A stretch of DNA of 9,511 bases from an uncultured Fretibacterium sp. (GCA_937899395.1 CALBPU010000186.1:1-9511); one strand, 5' to 3'; shown: positions 1 to 6,527, counted from the stretch's first letter. The notes: generated by a model from the letters alone, not told the origin. Made by a program: numbers and translations.

Positions 1-120
1 ATAAAAATTTTCGTCATTTTACAAATAAAAATCCTTCCCGAAATTTTAATGGCGAATATTTTATTAATTTATAAATTTTTTGTCAAACTTAAAAATTAAA
101 ATAAATTTTTTTTCATATAC

Positions 121-150
121 TATAATTAACATGAAAATAAAATTAAGGAG
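121..150 (+). promoter_or_regulatory. Putative -10 box and ribosome binding site of the acetyltransferase gene
   Basis: A perfect TATAAT lies at 121-126 and an AAGGAG ribosome binding site at 145-150, 9 bases before the ATG at 160. No good -35 box stands at 16-18 bases upstream; the TTGTCA at 80-85 is too far away. Bases 1-120 are very AT-rich and hold no supported gene. The ribosome binding site is clear, but the promoter is only likely because TATAAT-like strings are common in such AT-rich DNA. Confidence 0.45.
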
Positions 151-159
151 AGAAAATTA

Positions 160-747
160 ATGACTGAACGAGAAAAAATGATTGCGGGAGAATTATATAA
201 TCCTGCTGATGATGAGCTTGTTATGATGAGGCATAAAGCACACAGACTTTGCACGCAATTTAATCAGACGTTTGAAACAGATGAAGAAACACGCTGCGCA
301 ATATTGAGAGATTTATTAGCAGATTTTGACGAGGAAGAAATATATTTTCAAGGGCCTATATTTTTTGATTACGGGAAAAATATTTTCATCGGGAAAAATT
401 TTTACGCAAATTTCAACACAACGATTTTAGATGTATGTCCTGTAACAATAGGGAACAATGTGATGTTAGGGACAAATGTTTCATTATTAACTCCCTTACA
501 CCCGTTAAAATATCAAGAACGAAATCCGAAACAAATGCCTAATGGAGAAATTACAGTGCTTGAATACGGGAAGCCGATAAAAATCGGAAATAATTGCTGG
601 CTTGCTTCAAACGTAACAGTAGTCGGAGGAGTAACGATTGGAGACGGCAGCGTTATCGGGGCAGGGAGCGTTGTAACGAGAGATATACCTCCGAACAGTT
701 TTGCTGCTGGAAATCCTTGTAAAGTTATAAGAGAAATTGATAATTAA
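160..747 (+). CDS. Maltose/galactoside-type sugar O-acetyltransferase
   Basis: This 195-residue protein is a cytoplasmic acetyl-CoA-dependent O-acetyltransferase of the maa/lacA/nodL group, which transfers acetyl to a sugar hydroxyl. Residues 3-55 form the helical maltose-acetyltransferase N-terminal domain (MIAGELYNPADDEL is typical). Residues 64-185 are hexapeptide repeats of a left-handed beta helix, with runs such as ITIG-like PVTIGNNVMLG and IGAGSVVTRDIPPN. The likely catalytic His is His114 in TPLHPL, and the family Asn lies near 84-86 (YANFN). The end GNPCKVIR is the usual C-terminal cap. Length is normal for the family (about 185-205). The ATG at 160 follows AAGGAG at 145-150. It stands alone and converges on ilvD. 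The real substrate cannot be read from the sequence; in non-enteric bacteria this family acts on various sugars or glycan precursors. Confidence 0.9.
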   Translation: MTEREKMIAGELYNPADDELVMMRHKAHRLCTQFNQTFETDEETRCAILRDLLADFDEEEIYFQGPIFFDYGKNIFIGKNFYANFNTTILDVCPVTIGNNVMLGTNVSLLTPLHPLKYQERNPKQMPNGEITVLEYGKPIKIGNNCWLASNVTVVGGVTIGDGSVIGAGSVVTRDIPPNSFAAGNPCKVIREIDN

Positions 748-761
748 TATTTTCATATGAA

Positions 762-793
762 AAAGAACCTCCAAAATTTTTCAGAGGTTCTTT
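762..793. terminator. Bidirectional intrinsic terminator between converging genes
   Basis: AAAGAACCTC (762-771) and GAGGTTCTTT (784-793) form a perfect 10-bp stem with a 12-base loop. On the minus strand the stem is followed by an uninterrupted run of T (TTCTTTTTCATA), which makes a good terminator for ilvC-ilvD. On the plus strand the tail is TTCTTTGTTATT, weaker but usable for the acetyltransferase gene. Its place between two converging stop codons (747 and 802) fits a shared terminator. Confidence 0.85.
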
Positions 794-801
794 GTTATTA
801 A

Positions 802-2469
802 CTATTCTAAAATTGCTCCCTTGTCAGCACTAGTAACAAGTTTTGCGTAACGTGCCAAATATCCTGTCTTGATTTTAGGTTCGTTAGGTGTCCAAGTTGC
901 TCGACGTTTTGCAAGTTCTTCATCAGAAACTTTTAACTCGATTTTGTAATTGTTAATATCTATGCTGATAATATCGCCTTCATGAACTAAACCGATATTT
1001 CCGCCTGATGCTGCTTCGGGTGATACATGGCCGATACTTGCGCCCCTTGTTGCTCCCGAAAATCTTCCGTCCGTAATTAATGCTACACTCGTATCAAGCC
1101 CCATTCCGCAAATCGCTGAAGTTGGGTTTAACATCTCTCGCATTCCAGGCCCGCCTTTAGGCCCTTCATAACGAATTACTACAACATCTCCGGCTTTAAT
1201 TCCTCCGGCATAAATTGTTTTAATTGCGTCATCTTCAGAGTCAAAAACTCTCGCAGACCCTTCATGTTTCATCATCTCAGGAGCTACCGCCGAACGTTTT
1301 ACAACGCAGCCGTCAGGAGCCAAGTTGCCTTTTAAGACCGCTATACCGCCTGTTGATGAATAAGGATTTTCAATCGGACGAATTATATTCGTGTCTAAAT
1401 TTTTTGCGTCCTTAATATTTTCAGCGATAGTTTTTCCTGTTGCTGTAATTAATGAAGTGTCGATTAAATTTTTCTTCGCAAGTTCATTCATTACGGCATA
1501 AACTCCTCCTGCCCTGTCTAAATCTTCCATGAAAGTATCTCCTGCAGGTGCTAAATGACATAAATTAGGAGTGCGTTCGCTGATTTCGTTAGCATGGCTC
1601 AAATTAATTTCAACGCCTGCCTCATGAGCTATTGCGGGCAAATGTAACATAGTGTTTGTCGAACAACCTAATGCCATATCAACAGCTTCAGCATTATTGA
1701 AAGCCTGAGCTGTCATTATGTCTCTGGGACGGATATTTTTTTCGACAAGCTCCATAATTTTCATGCCTGTTAATTTTGCGAGCCTTATTCTTGCTGAATA
1801 TGGAGCAGGAATTGTTCCGTTACCTCTCAATGACATTCCTATAGCTTCGGTTAAACAGTTCATTGAATTTGCCGTGTACATTCCAGAACATGATCCGCAT
1901 GAAGGACAAGCATTTTCGGTGTAATCATCAACGCCGGCTTCATCAAGTTTACCTGCGTGATAAGCTCCTACAGCTTCAAACATATGGCTTAAACAAGTTC
2001 TCCTGCCGTCCTTCAAATGCCCTGCTAACATCGGCCCTCCTGCACAAAATATCGCAGGAATATTTAACCTTGCAGCAGCCATTAATAAACCAGGAACATT
2101 TTTGTCGCAATTCGGAATCATTACCAAACCGTCAAACTGATGAGCAATCGCCATAGCTTCCGTAGAATCAGCAACTAAATCACGAGACACTAAAGAATAT
2201 TTCATTCCTACATGTCCCATAGCAATTCCATCACAAACGGCTATTGCAGGAAACATTAAAGGAGTTCCGCCCGCAGCATAAATTCCTTCTTTAACGGCTT
2301 GAGCAATTTTATCGAGGTGCATATGTCCCGGAACAACTTCGCTGAAAGAATTTACAACCCCGATTATAGGACGTTGAATTTCTTCTTTTGTAAGTCCGAG
2401 AGCATAAAGCAAACTTACGTTAGGAGTTCTTTCAACTCCGGCTTTGATGTTGTTACTTCGATACGTCAT
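802..2469 (-). CDS. ilvD: Dihydroxy-acid dehydratase
   Basis: IlvD dehydrates 2,3-dihydroxy-isovalerate and 2,3-dihydroxy-3-methylvalerate to the 2-oxo acids that precede valine/leucine and isoleucine. At 555 residues it is full length. It carries the family signatures CDKNVPGLLMAA (121-132) and LITDGRFSG (464-472), the CPSCGSCSGMYTANSMNCL block (188-206), VPGHMHLD (46-53) and the C-terminal LVTSADKGAI. Likely iron-sulfur ligands include Cys121 and Cys194; Asp80 and Asp122 match the metal-site acids. The start at 2469 is favoured because RSNNIKAGVERTP aligns with the usual family N terminus. It overlaps the end of ilvC by 17 bp. The only upstream GGAAGG is about 15 bases away, inside ilvC, so translation is probably coupled to ilvC. 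One oddity is Arg215 in SLRGNGTIPA, where family members usually have Pro. Confidence 0.97.
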   Translation of the reverse strand: MTYRSNNIKAGVERTPNVSLLYALGLTKEEIQRPIIGVVNSFSEVVPGHMHLDKIAQAVKEGIYAAGGTPLMFPAIAVCDGIAMGHVGMKYSLVSRDLVADSTEAMAIAHQFDGLVMIPNCDKNVPGLLMAAARLNIPAIFCAGGPMLAGHLKDGRRTCLSHMFEAVGAYHAGKLDEAGVDDYTENACPSCGSCSGMYTANSMNCLTEAIGMSLRGNGTIPAPYSARIRLAKLTGMKIMELVEKNIRPRDIMTAQAFNNAEAVDMALGCSTNTMLHLPAIAHEAGVEINLSHANEISERTPNLCHLAPAGDTFMEDLDRAGGVYAVMNELAKKNLIDTSLITATGKTIAENIKDAKNLDTNIIRPIENPYSSTGGIAVLKGNLAPDGCVVKRSAVAPEMMKHEGSARVFDSEDDAIKTIYAGGIKAGDVVVIRYEGPKGGPGMREMLNPTSAICGMGLDTSVALITDGRFSGATRGASIGHVSPEAASGGNIGLVHEGDIISIDINNYKIELKVSDEELAKRRATWTPNEPKIKTGYLARYAKLVTSADKGAILE

Positions 2470-3472
2470 CGAGGCTTGAGCCGTCCTTCCATAACATTTG
2501 CTCTCTTAACTGTTTTCCGATAACTTCCATCGGGTGTTTTGCTAATTGATCTCTCTTTGAATTAAAGAACGTCCTGCCGTTTTTATTTTCAGCGATCCAT
2601 TTTCCTGCGAATGTTCCGTCCTGAATATCCGACAAAACTTTTCTCATATTGGCTTTGATTTCTTCATGAGGAAGTACACGAGGCCCTGAAACATATTCAC
2701 CAAATTCAGCGGTGTCTGAAATCGAATAGTTCATTGCAGCAACGCCGCCTCTGTTTACGAGATCGATAATTAATTTCATCTCATGTATACATTCAAAATA
2801 TGCGTTGACAGGATCATATCCTGCCTCGCAGAGCACTTCAAATCCGCACTGCATTAAATCAACAACGCCTCCGCATAATACTGTCTGTTCTCCGAATAAA
2901 TCTGTTTCGGTTTCCTGCTGCATTGTTGTTTCAAGAACGCCTGCTCTTGCACCGCCAATTCCTGCGATATATGCTAAAGCTGTGTCAAGGCATTTCCCTG
3001 AAGCGTCCTGTTCAACAGCTACTAAACAAGGAACTCCCTTGCCTGCAACGTACTGGCTTCTGACTGTGTGTCCCGGGCCTTTAGGAGCTGCCATGAAAAC
3101 ATCAACGCCCTTAGGAGCAACGATTTGTTTGTAACGAATATTAAATCCGTGAGCAAACGCTATAGTTTTTCCTTCAGTAAGGTAAGGAGCGATTTCGTTT
3201 CTGTAAAGGTCAGCCTGTTTTTCATCGTTGATTAATATCATGATAATGTCAGCTTCCTTTGTGCATTCACTGACCGTCATAACTTTGAAGCCGTCAGCTT
3301 CAGCAACAGGCCATGATTTTCCGCCTTTATACAATCCTACGATAACATCGCAGCCTGAATCTCTCAAATTTAATGCGTGTGCATGTCCCTGTGAACCGTA
3401 ACCGATGATTGCGATTTTCTTTCCTGTGAGCTTGCCTAAGTCGCAGTCTTTTTCGTAGTAAACTTTTGCCAT
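2453..3472 (-). CDS. ilvC: Ketol-acid reductoisomerase, short class I type
   Basis: IlvC converts 2-acetolactate and 2-aceto-2-hydroxybutyrate to the dihydroxy acids used by IlvD, by Mg-dependent alkyl migration and NAD(P)H reduction. The 339-residue length matches class I. A Rossmann domain with GYGSQGHAHALNLRDSG (24-40) is followed by the helical catalytic domain. Visible active-site residues are His108 (AFAHGF), Lys131 (APKGPGH), Asp191 and Glu195 (ETDLFGEQ), Glu227 and Glu231 (FECIHE) and Ser252 (YSISDTAE). The cofactor loop 47-53 reads LYKGGKS: the first of the two usual phosphate-binding serines is Gly51, while Ser53 is kept. The ATG is preceded by GAAGGGGA at 3482-3489. It is the first gene of an ilvC-ilvD operon; no ilvB, ilvN or leu gene is in the window. 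Confidence 0.97.
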   Translation of the reverse strand: MAKVYYEKDCDLGKLTGKKIAIIGYGSQGHAHALNLRDSGCDVIVGLYKGGKSWPVAEADGFKVMTVSECTKEADIIMILINDEKQADLYRNEIAPYLTEGKTIAFAHGFNIRYKQIVAPKGVDVFMAAPKGPGHTVRSQYVAGKGVPCLVAVEQDASGKCLDTALAYIAGIGGARAGVLETTMQQETETDLFGEQTVLCGGVVDLMQCGFEVLCEAGYDPVNAYFECIHEMKLIIDLVNRGGVAAMNYSISDTAEFGEYVSGPRVLPHEEIKANMRKVLSDIQDGTFAGKWIAENKNGRTFFNSKRDQLAKHPMEVIGKQLREQMLWKDGSSLDDVSK

Positions 3473-3481
3473 AAAAAATTT

Positions 3482-3541
3482 TCCCCTTCATAAAAAAATT
3501 AAAATAATTTTATAATTTTAACAGACCTCAAAAATTTTCAA
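3482..3541 (-). promoter_or_regulatory. Putative promoter and ribosome binding site of ilvC-ilvD
   Basis: Reading the minus strand, TTGAAA (3541-3536) and TAAAAT (3520-3515) resemble -35 and -10 boxes, but the spacer is only 15 bases, shorter than ideal. The ribosome binding site GAAGGGGA (3489-3482) lies 9 bases before the ilvC ATG and is convincing. The leader would be only about 35 bases long. I see no T-box, attenuator or riboswitch fold in it. Confidence 0.35.
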
Positions 3542-3543
3542 AG

Positions 3544-3573
3544 TGCTATAATCTCACGCTCGGAATTAATTCC
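3544..3573 (+). promoter_or_regulatory. Extended -10 promoter with adjoining palindrome, upstream of the antiporter
   Basis: TGCTATAAT at 3544-3552 is a perfect extended -10 element on the plus strand, and no convincing -35 box is present, as is usual for that promoter class. Just downstream, where transcription would begin, GGAATTAATTCC (3562-3573) is a perfect 12-bp palindrome that could be a repressor operator. A second inverted repeat, TCTCAC (3552-3557) with GTGAGA (3589-3594), encloses it. The best ribosome binding site for the gene at 3608 is this poor GTGAG, 14 bases away. The promoter is fairly likely; the operator role is inference. Confidence 0.5.
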
Positions 3574-3607
3574 AACTTTACAACGAAAGTGAGACAAAAA
3601 TTTTTAC

Positions 3608-4891
3608 ATGGATTTATTATTGAAAACGGCCTTTGCATTATTTGCAGGTATGATGATGACTAGGGCTTTCAAATTGTCGGGCTTCAAATTTCCCGATGTA
3701 ACTTCGTTTTTAATTGCCGGTGTTTTGGTAGGGCCTTATGTTTTAGGACGTTTTAATATCGGTTTCAACACTCCTGAAGAACTCGCAGAAATAAATATAA
3801 TATCAAGTGTTGCGTTAGGTTTCATAGCATTTGATATTGGGAGCGAATTTAGGGCTGCAAGTTTGAAACAAATGGGTAAAACTGCATTAGTGATAGGAAT
3901 TTTTCAGGCGGTCGCTGCTACAATTTTGGTTGATATTGCGTTAGTTTTGCTCAGTATAAAAATCGGCGGCGATTCTCTTCCGATACCTGCTGCAATAACT
4001 TTGGGTGCAATAGCTTCAGCAACTGCTCCGGCAGCAACGTTAATGGTTGTTCGACAGTTCAAAGCTAAAGGCTCTGTAACGGATTTATTATTGCCAATCG
4101 TAGCTCTTGATGACGCAGCAGGACTTATAATTTTTGCTGTCTCAATCGGAGTTGCTCAGGCTATGATCGGCGGAACTATAAACATGATTTCAATAATATT
4201 AAATCCCTTAATCGAAATTTTAAGCTCATTAATTTTAGGGGCAATTATGGGGTTTGTATTAACATGGATTGAAAAATTATTTTTCTCGAACTCGAACAGA
4301 CTTTCCATGACAATAGCGTTTGTAATGATGACGATAGCTCTATCCTCAGAAGAATTTTATTTCGGTCAAATCAGAATAGCTTTTTCATCGTTGCTTGTAT
4401 GTATGACGTTGGGAACAGTTTTTTGCAACATGTGCGAATACTCAGAGGACATTATGAAACGTTCGGAGAAATGGTCAGTGCCTCTTTATGCAGTATTCTT
4501 TGTAATTTCGGGTGCAAGATTAGAATTAAGTGTCTTCAAATATCCTTTCGTAATTATAACGGGAGTTGTTTATATTTTAACGAGATGTTTAGGAAAATAT
4601 TTCGGAGCGTCGTTCAGCAGTTCCGTAATGAATTGCAGTTCAAACGTTAAAAAATATCTCGGAATAACTTTGTTCCCGCAGGCCGGTGTAGCTCTTGGAA
4701 TGGTGGTAAGTGCTCAAAGTCTCGGAAGCGAAATGGGCAGCTTAATCAGGAATATAATTTTGTTCAGCGTGTTAATTTATGAACTCGTTGGGCCTATGCT
4801 TACACGAATGGCATTGACTAAGGCGGGAGAAATTGAACCTAAACAACCCGAACATGTTCACAGAGAAAGATTTAAGATTAAAAAGGCATAG
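3608..4891 (+). CDS. Cation:proton antiporter, CPA2-like (Na+/H+ exchanger family)
   Basis: This 427-residue inner-membrane protein has roughly 11 to 13 hydrophobic segments from residue 2 to about 402 and a short basic cytoplasmic tail (PEHVHRERFKIKKA). Fold markers of the Na+/H+ exchanger family are the N-terminal repeat with FLIAGVLVGPYVLG (34-47), FDIGSEF (75-81), the unwound-helix region ASATAPAATLMV (136-147) and ALDDAAG (166-172). Asp168-Asp169 correspond to the paired acids of electrogenic CPA2 antiporters; CPA1 members usually have Asn-Asp. It should exchange Na+ or K+ for H+ and so serve pH or ion balance. There is no C-terminal TrkA-N domain, unlike KefB/KefC. The ribosome binding site is weak. 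A 63-residue gene follows after 41 bases and is probably co-transcribed. Confidence 0.88.
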   Translation: MDLLLKTAFALFAGMMMTRAFKLSGFKFPDVTSFLIAGVLVGPYVLGRFNIGFNTPEELAEINIISSVALGFIAFDIGSEFRAASLKQMGKTALVIGIFQAVAATILVDIALVLLSIKIGGDSLPIPAAITLGAIASATAPAATLMVVRQFKAKGSVTDLLLPIVALDDAAGLIIFAVSIGVAQAMIGGTINMISIILNPLIEILSSLILGAIMGFVLTWIEKLFFSNSNRLSMTIAFVMMTIALSSEEFYFGQIRIAFSSLLVCMTLGTVFCNMCEYSEDIMKRSEKWSVPLYAVFFVISGARLELSVFKYPFVIITGVVYILTRCLGKYFGASFSSSVMNCSSNVKKYLGITLFPQAGVALGMVVSAQSLGSEMGSLIRNIILFSVLIYELVGPMLTRMALTKAGEIEPKQPEHVHRERFKIKKA

Positions 4892-4932
4892 TGTAAAATT
4901 ATTGCATTAGAAATTCAAGGAGGAATTTTATT

Positions 4933-5124
4933 ATGCGAGTAATTCAGACTAATGTTATAAATGACGTTTCAGGAGTTGCAAGCAGGCTTGAAAGAGGTGC
5001 AGTAATCCGCCGTAATGACACGCAGTTCGTGCATGTTAGAGAGCCTGTTATGGTTCAGCGTCCTCAAGTTGAGGATTTCAACAGCCTTGTTGTTGTTCAT
5101 GATCAAGTAGAACAATATATCTAG
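4933..5124 (+). CDS. Small protein of unknown function, 63 residues
   Basis: I do not recognise this protein. It is supported as a real gene by a very strong ribosome binding site, AAGGAGGA at 4917-4924, 8 bases before the ATG, and by a terminator hairpin just after its stop. It is soluble in appearance, with no signal peptide or membrane segment. It has no Lys, Cys or Trp but seven Arg, which is odd in an AT-rich genome where Lys is usually abundant. The second half alternates hydrophobic and charged residues (QFVHVREPVMVQRPQVEDF, then LVVVHDQVE), suggesting beta strands. It follows the antiporter gene by 41 bases with no clear promoter of its own, so co-transcription is likely; a working link to the antiporter is only a guess. 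Confidence 0.7.
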   Translation: MRVIQTNVINDVSGVASRLERGAVIRRNDTQFVHVREPVMVQRPQVEDFNSLVVVHDQVEQYI

Positions 5125-5136
5125 TAAATAATAAGC

Positions 5137-5179
5137 CCCTCTCCGACTTACTCGCGCAAATCGAAGAGGGTAGTTTTGT
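5137..5179 (+). terminator. Intrinsic terminator after the small orphan gene
   Basis: CCCTCTCCGA (5137-5146) pairs with TCGAAGAGGG (5161-5170) in a 10-bp stem with a single C-A mismatch and a 14-base loop, followed by TAGTTTTGTTATTT. It lies 13 bases after the stop of the 63-residue gene. On the minus strand the stem is followed by GCTTATTATTTAC, so it could also weakly stop transcripts from the exported-protein operon. Confidence 0.75.
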
Positions 5180-5207
5180 TATTTAGTGGTTGAAAATTTG
5201 TTAAGAT

Positions 5208-5759
5208 TTATTCTTTAACCTGCTCGGGCTGAGGTTTGCTTTCAGGTTTCGGAGCAGGGGGAACCGGTTTTTGTTTTCGTTGAAGCTCATATTGTTTCCT
5301 CATTGCCTCAATGCGTTCAAGTTTCTTCTCAAATTTCCAATCATCAAGATCTTGCTCAAGTTTCTGCATTTTCTTGTGAACTTCAAGAGCTTTTGTTTTG
5401 TTAATCGGCTTATCAGTAAGTGCTTCTTCAAGGTCTATACGAAGTTTCGCAAGCTCTGCAACTTTTTCACGGATTTCTTTAGGCATATCGGGAGCAAACA
5501 TAGGTCTTCTTCCTTCAAAGCCTCGATTATTAGGTTCACGGCCTTCAAAATTGCACGGTCTGAAATCGCTGCGCATTTCAGGAGCATGGAGCTTCTGAGC
5601 TTCAGGGTGATTCATGCGCTGTTGATTCATATGTTCAGGGCCTTCAAAGACCTTTTGCTGCTGGGGCATAGTCTGAACTTTTCTCTGCTGATTAGCCAAA
5701 GCTGAACCTGCTGCAAAAACTACACACACTGTTAATACTACTGCTAAAACTTTTTTCAT
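5208..5759 (-). CDS. Exported coiled-coil protein, possibly CpxP/Spy-like
   Basis: This 183-residue protein has a clear Sec signal peptide (MKKVLAVVLTVCVVFAAGSA, probable cleavage after ALA at 22). A Gln/Met/Pro-rich stretch follows (23-60), with two FEGR copies at 71-74 and 81-84. Residues 93-162 are strongly helical and heptad-like, and the tail 164-183 is Pro/Lys-rich. The helical part, with acidic and basic residues alternating around DKPINKTKALEV, has the outline of CpxP/Spy/ZraP-type periplasmic chaperones or metal sensors. The LTxxQ motifs of that family are not visible, so this is a guess from shape. The start at 5759 is chosen over the in-frame ATG at 5777 because GGAGGT (5770-5775) lies 10 bases before it and overlaps the earlier ATG. 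It is the last of three exported-protein genes on this strand, which diverge from a two-component system. Confidence 0.85.
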   Translation of the reverse strand: MKKVLAVVLTVCVVFAAGSALANQQRKVQTMPQQQKVFEGPEHMNQQRMNHPEAQKLHAPEMRSDFRPCNFEGREPNNRGFEGRRPMFAPDMPKEIREKVAELAKLRIDLEEALTDKPINKTKALEVHKKMQKLEQDLDDWKFEKKLERIEAMRKQYELQRKQKPVPPAPKPESKPQPEQVKE

Positions 5760-5801
5760 AATAAATAATACCTCCATAAAAATTTTTTTGTTGCTTCAAA
5801 A

Positions 5802-6167
5802 TTATTTGCTGCCCTTTTTAATTGGGGACTGCGGTCTTCTGTCATCGCTTCTAAACTCAGGCGGCCTTCTGTCATCTGAACGTGGCTTAGGCGGTCTTTT
5901 GTTATCGTCAAATTTTTTGTCTCCGCTCATCGGAGGGCGTTTCATTTTTCCGTCAGGCGGTTCAGGCGGTCTGTTTTGATCATTCCCTCTGATGTCCTTA
6001 CTCATCTTAGGAGGTTCAGGCGGTCTTTTATTGTTTGTCTGAGCTTTCGCGATCGGTCTGTATTTTTGTTCACCGACGTTAATATTGACATTCAAATCTG
6101 CAAACGCTGCTCCTGAAATTCCTAACACTCCAGCGAAAACTAAACCTGCTAAAATTTTCCTCTTCAT
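5802..6167 (-). CDS. Exported Pro-rich repeat protein, 121 residues
   Basis: I do not recognise a family. The first 23 residues are a Sec signal peptide (cleavage likely after AFA). The mature part is very basic, Pro-rich and low in complexity, and is probably unfolded. RPP occurs at 48, 66, 77, 91 and 101, twice as RPPEPP. From residue 91 two near-identical 10-residue units run in tandem (RPPKPRSDDR, RPPEFRSDDR), then RPQ. There is no Cys and no second membrane segment. The ribosome binding site AAGGAGA (6175-6181) is 7 bases before the ATG. It starts 15 bases after the upstream exported-protein gene stops, so the two are co-transcribed. A periplasmic or cell-surface location is likely; binding to peptidoglycan, polyanions or metal is only possible. 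Confidence 0.82.
   Translation of the reverse strand: MKRKILAGLVFAGVLGISGAAFADLNVNINVGEQKYRPIAKAQTNNKRPPEPPKMSKDIRGNDQNRPPEPPDGKMKRPPMSGDKKFDDNKRPPKPRSDDRRPPEFRSDDRRPQSPIKKGSK
5831..5910 (-). repeat. Tandem 30-bp repeat inside the Pro-rich exported protein gene
   Basis: Units at 5831-5860 and 5861-5890 both begin GCGG(T/C)CTTCTGTCATC, and a partial third begins at 5891 (GCGGTCTTTTGTTATC). Each 30-bp unit encodes ten residues of the type RPPxxRSDDR. The similarity at DNA level suggests recent duplication, so copy number may vary among strains. Confidence 0.75.
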
Positions 6168-6182
6168 AAAAATCTCTCCTTC

Positions 6183-6527
6183 CTAAAATCTTCTACCGTA
6201 CCCGTGATACCCGTGAGGTTCGTGAGGCTCGTGAGGTCTGTGAGGCGGAGGCGGCGGCATATGTTTCCCATGTCTTGGCGGTCTCGGCTCAAAATCCCTC
6301 GCATGTCTTCCGAAATCTTCTTGCCTTCCTTCATAATAATGAGGAGGAGGGGGCGGCGGCATATCTCTTGGCGGTGCATGACGTTCGTATCTGTCATCAT
6401 GATTTCGCCTGAACGTTATATCAACCTCTTCTAATTCAACACCTCCTGCATTTGCCGGGATTGTCCCGTAAAAAACGCTTCCTGCTGTTACGATCATTAA
6501 TGCTTTTACAAATTTTTTATTTCGCAT
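6183..6527 (-). CDS. Exported His/Pro-rich protein, 114 residues
   Basis: I do not recognise a family. A signal peptide covers about residues 1-27 (hydrophobic core KALMIVTAGSVFYG, cleavage likely after ANA). The mature 87 residues hold eleven His and two polyproline runs (57-62 and 91-95). They end in a regular array with His every third residue at 96, 99, 102, 105 and 108. Such arrays commonly bind Ni, Zn or Cu, but that is an inference. Compositional bias persists to the end (GYGRRF). The ATG at 6527 follows GAGGAGGT (6535-6542) by 7 bases. It is the first gene of the three-gene exported-protein operon and lies nearest the repeats of the divergent promoter region. An overlapping frame on the same strand is rejected because it lacks a ribosome binding site and signal peptide. 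Confidence 0.82.
   Translation of the reverse strand: MRNKKFVKALMIVTAGSVFYGTIPANAGGVELEEVDITFRRNHDDRYERHAPPRDMPPPPPPHYYEGRQEDFGRHARDFEPRPPRHGKHMPPPPPHRPHEPHEPHGYHGYGRRF
6201..6245 (-). repeat. Five tandem 9-bp units encoding His-x-Pro triplets
   Basis: Five 9-bp units run head to tail at 6201, 6210, 6219, 6228 and 6237, with consensus (c/t)(c/t)cGTGAGG; the first ends in ATA and the last begins TCT. On the coding strand they give the PHR-PHE-PHE-PHG-YHG run near the C terminus. Short tandem coding repeats of this kind can change length by slippage. Confidence 0.8.

Noticed and set aside
1..17. A minus-strand start at 15-17 reading MTKIF towards the left edge, with GGAAGG about 15 bases upstream of it.
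   Set aside because: Only five codons are visible and the ribosome binding site is too far away; such starts are expected by chance in AT-rich DNA.
1224..2523. Several plus-strand open frames of 60-100 codons across ilvD.
   Set aside because: They lie antisense to a full-length, well-conserved gene, overlap one another and have no ribosome binding sites.
2805..3134. A 109-codon plus-strand frame antisense to ilvC.
   Set aside because: Its residues mirror the codon bias of ilvC, and it has no ribosome binding site.
3552..3594. The TCTCAC/GTGAGA repeat as an RNA riboswitch for the antiporter.
   Set aside because: If the extended -10 at 3544-3552 is right, the left arm lies before the transcript start, so it cannot pair in RNA; no known riboswitch core is visible.
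5271..5705. A 144-codon plus-strand frame opposite the coiled-coil exported protein gene.
   Set aside because: The minus-strand gene has a signal peptide, a good ribosome binding site and operon context; the plus frame has none of these.
5760..5777. An earlier in-frame ATG at 5777 for the coiled-coil exported protein.
   Set aside because: That ATG is part of the ribosome binding site (ATGGAGG) of the better start at 5759, which gives a clean signal peptide.
5831..6245. Short regular repeats as a possible CRISPR array.
   Set aside because: The repeats are in frame, directly adjacent without spacers, and encode Pro/His-rich protein segments.
6164..6400. A second minus-strand frame overlapping the His/Pro-rich gene.
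   Set aside because: It lacks a ribosome binding site and signal peptide; the overlapping frame has both and the expected repeat pattern.
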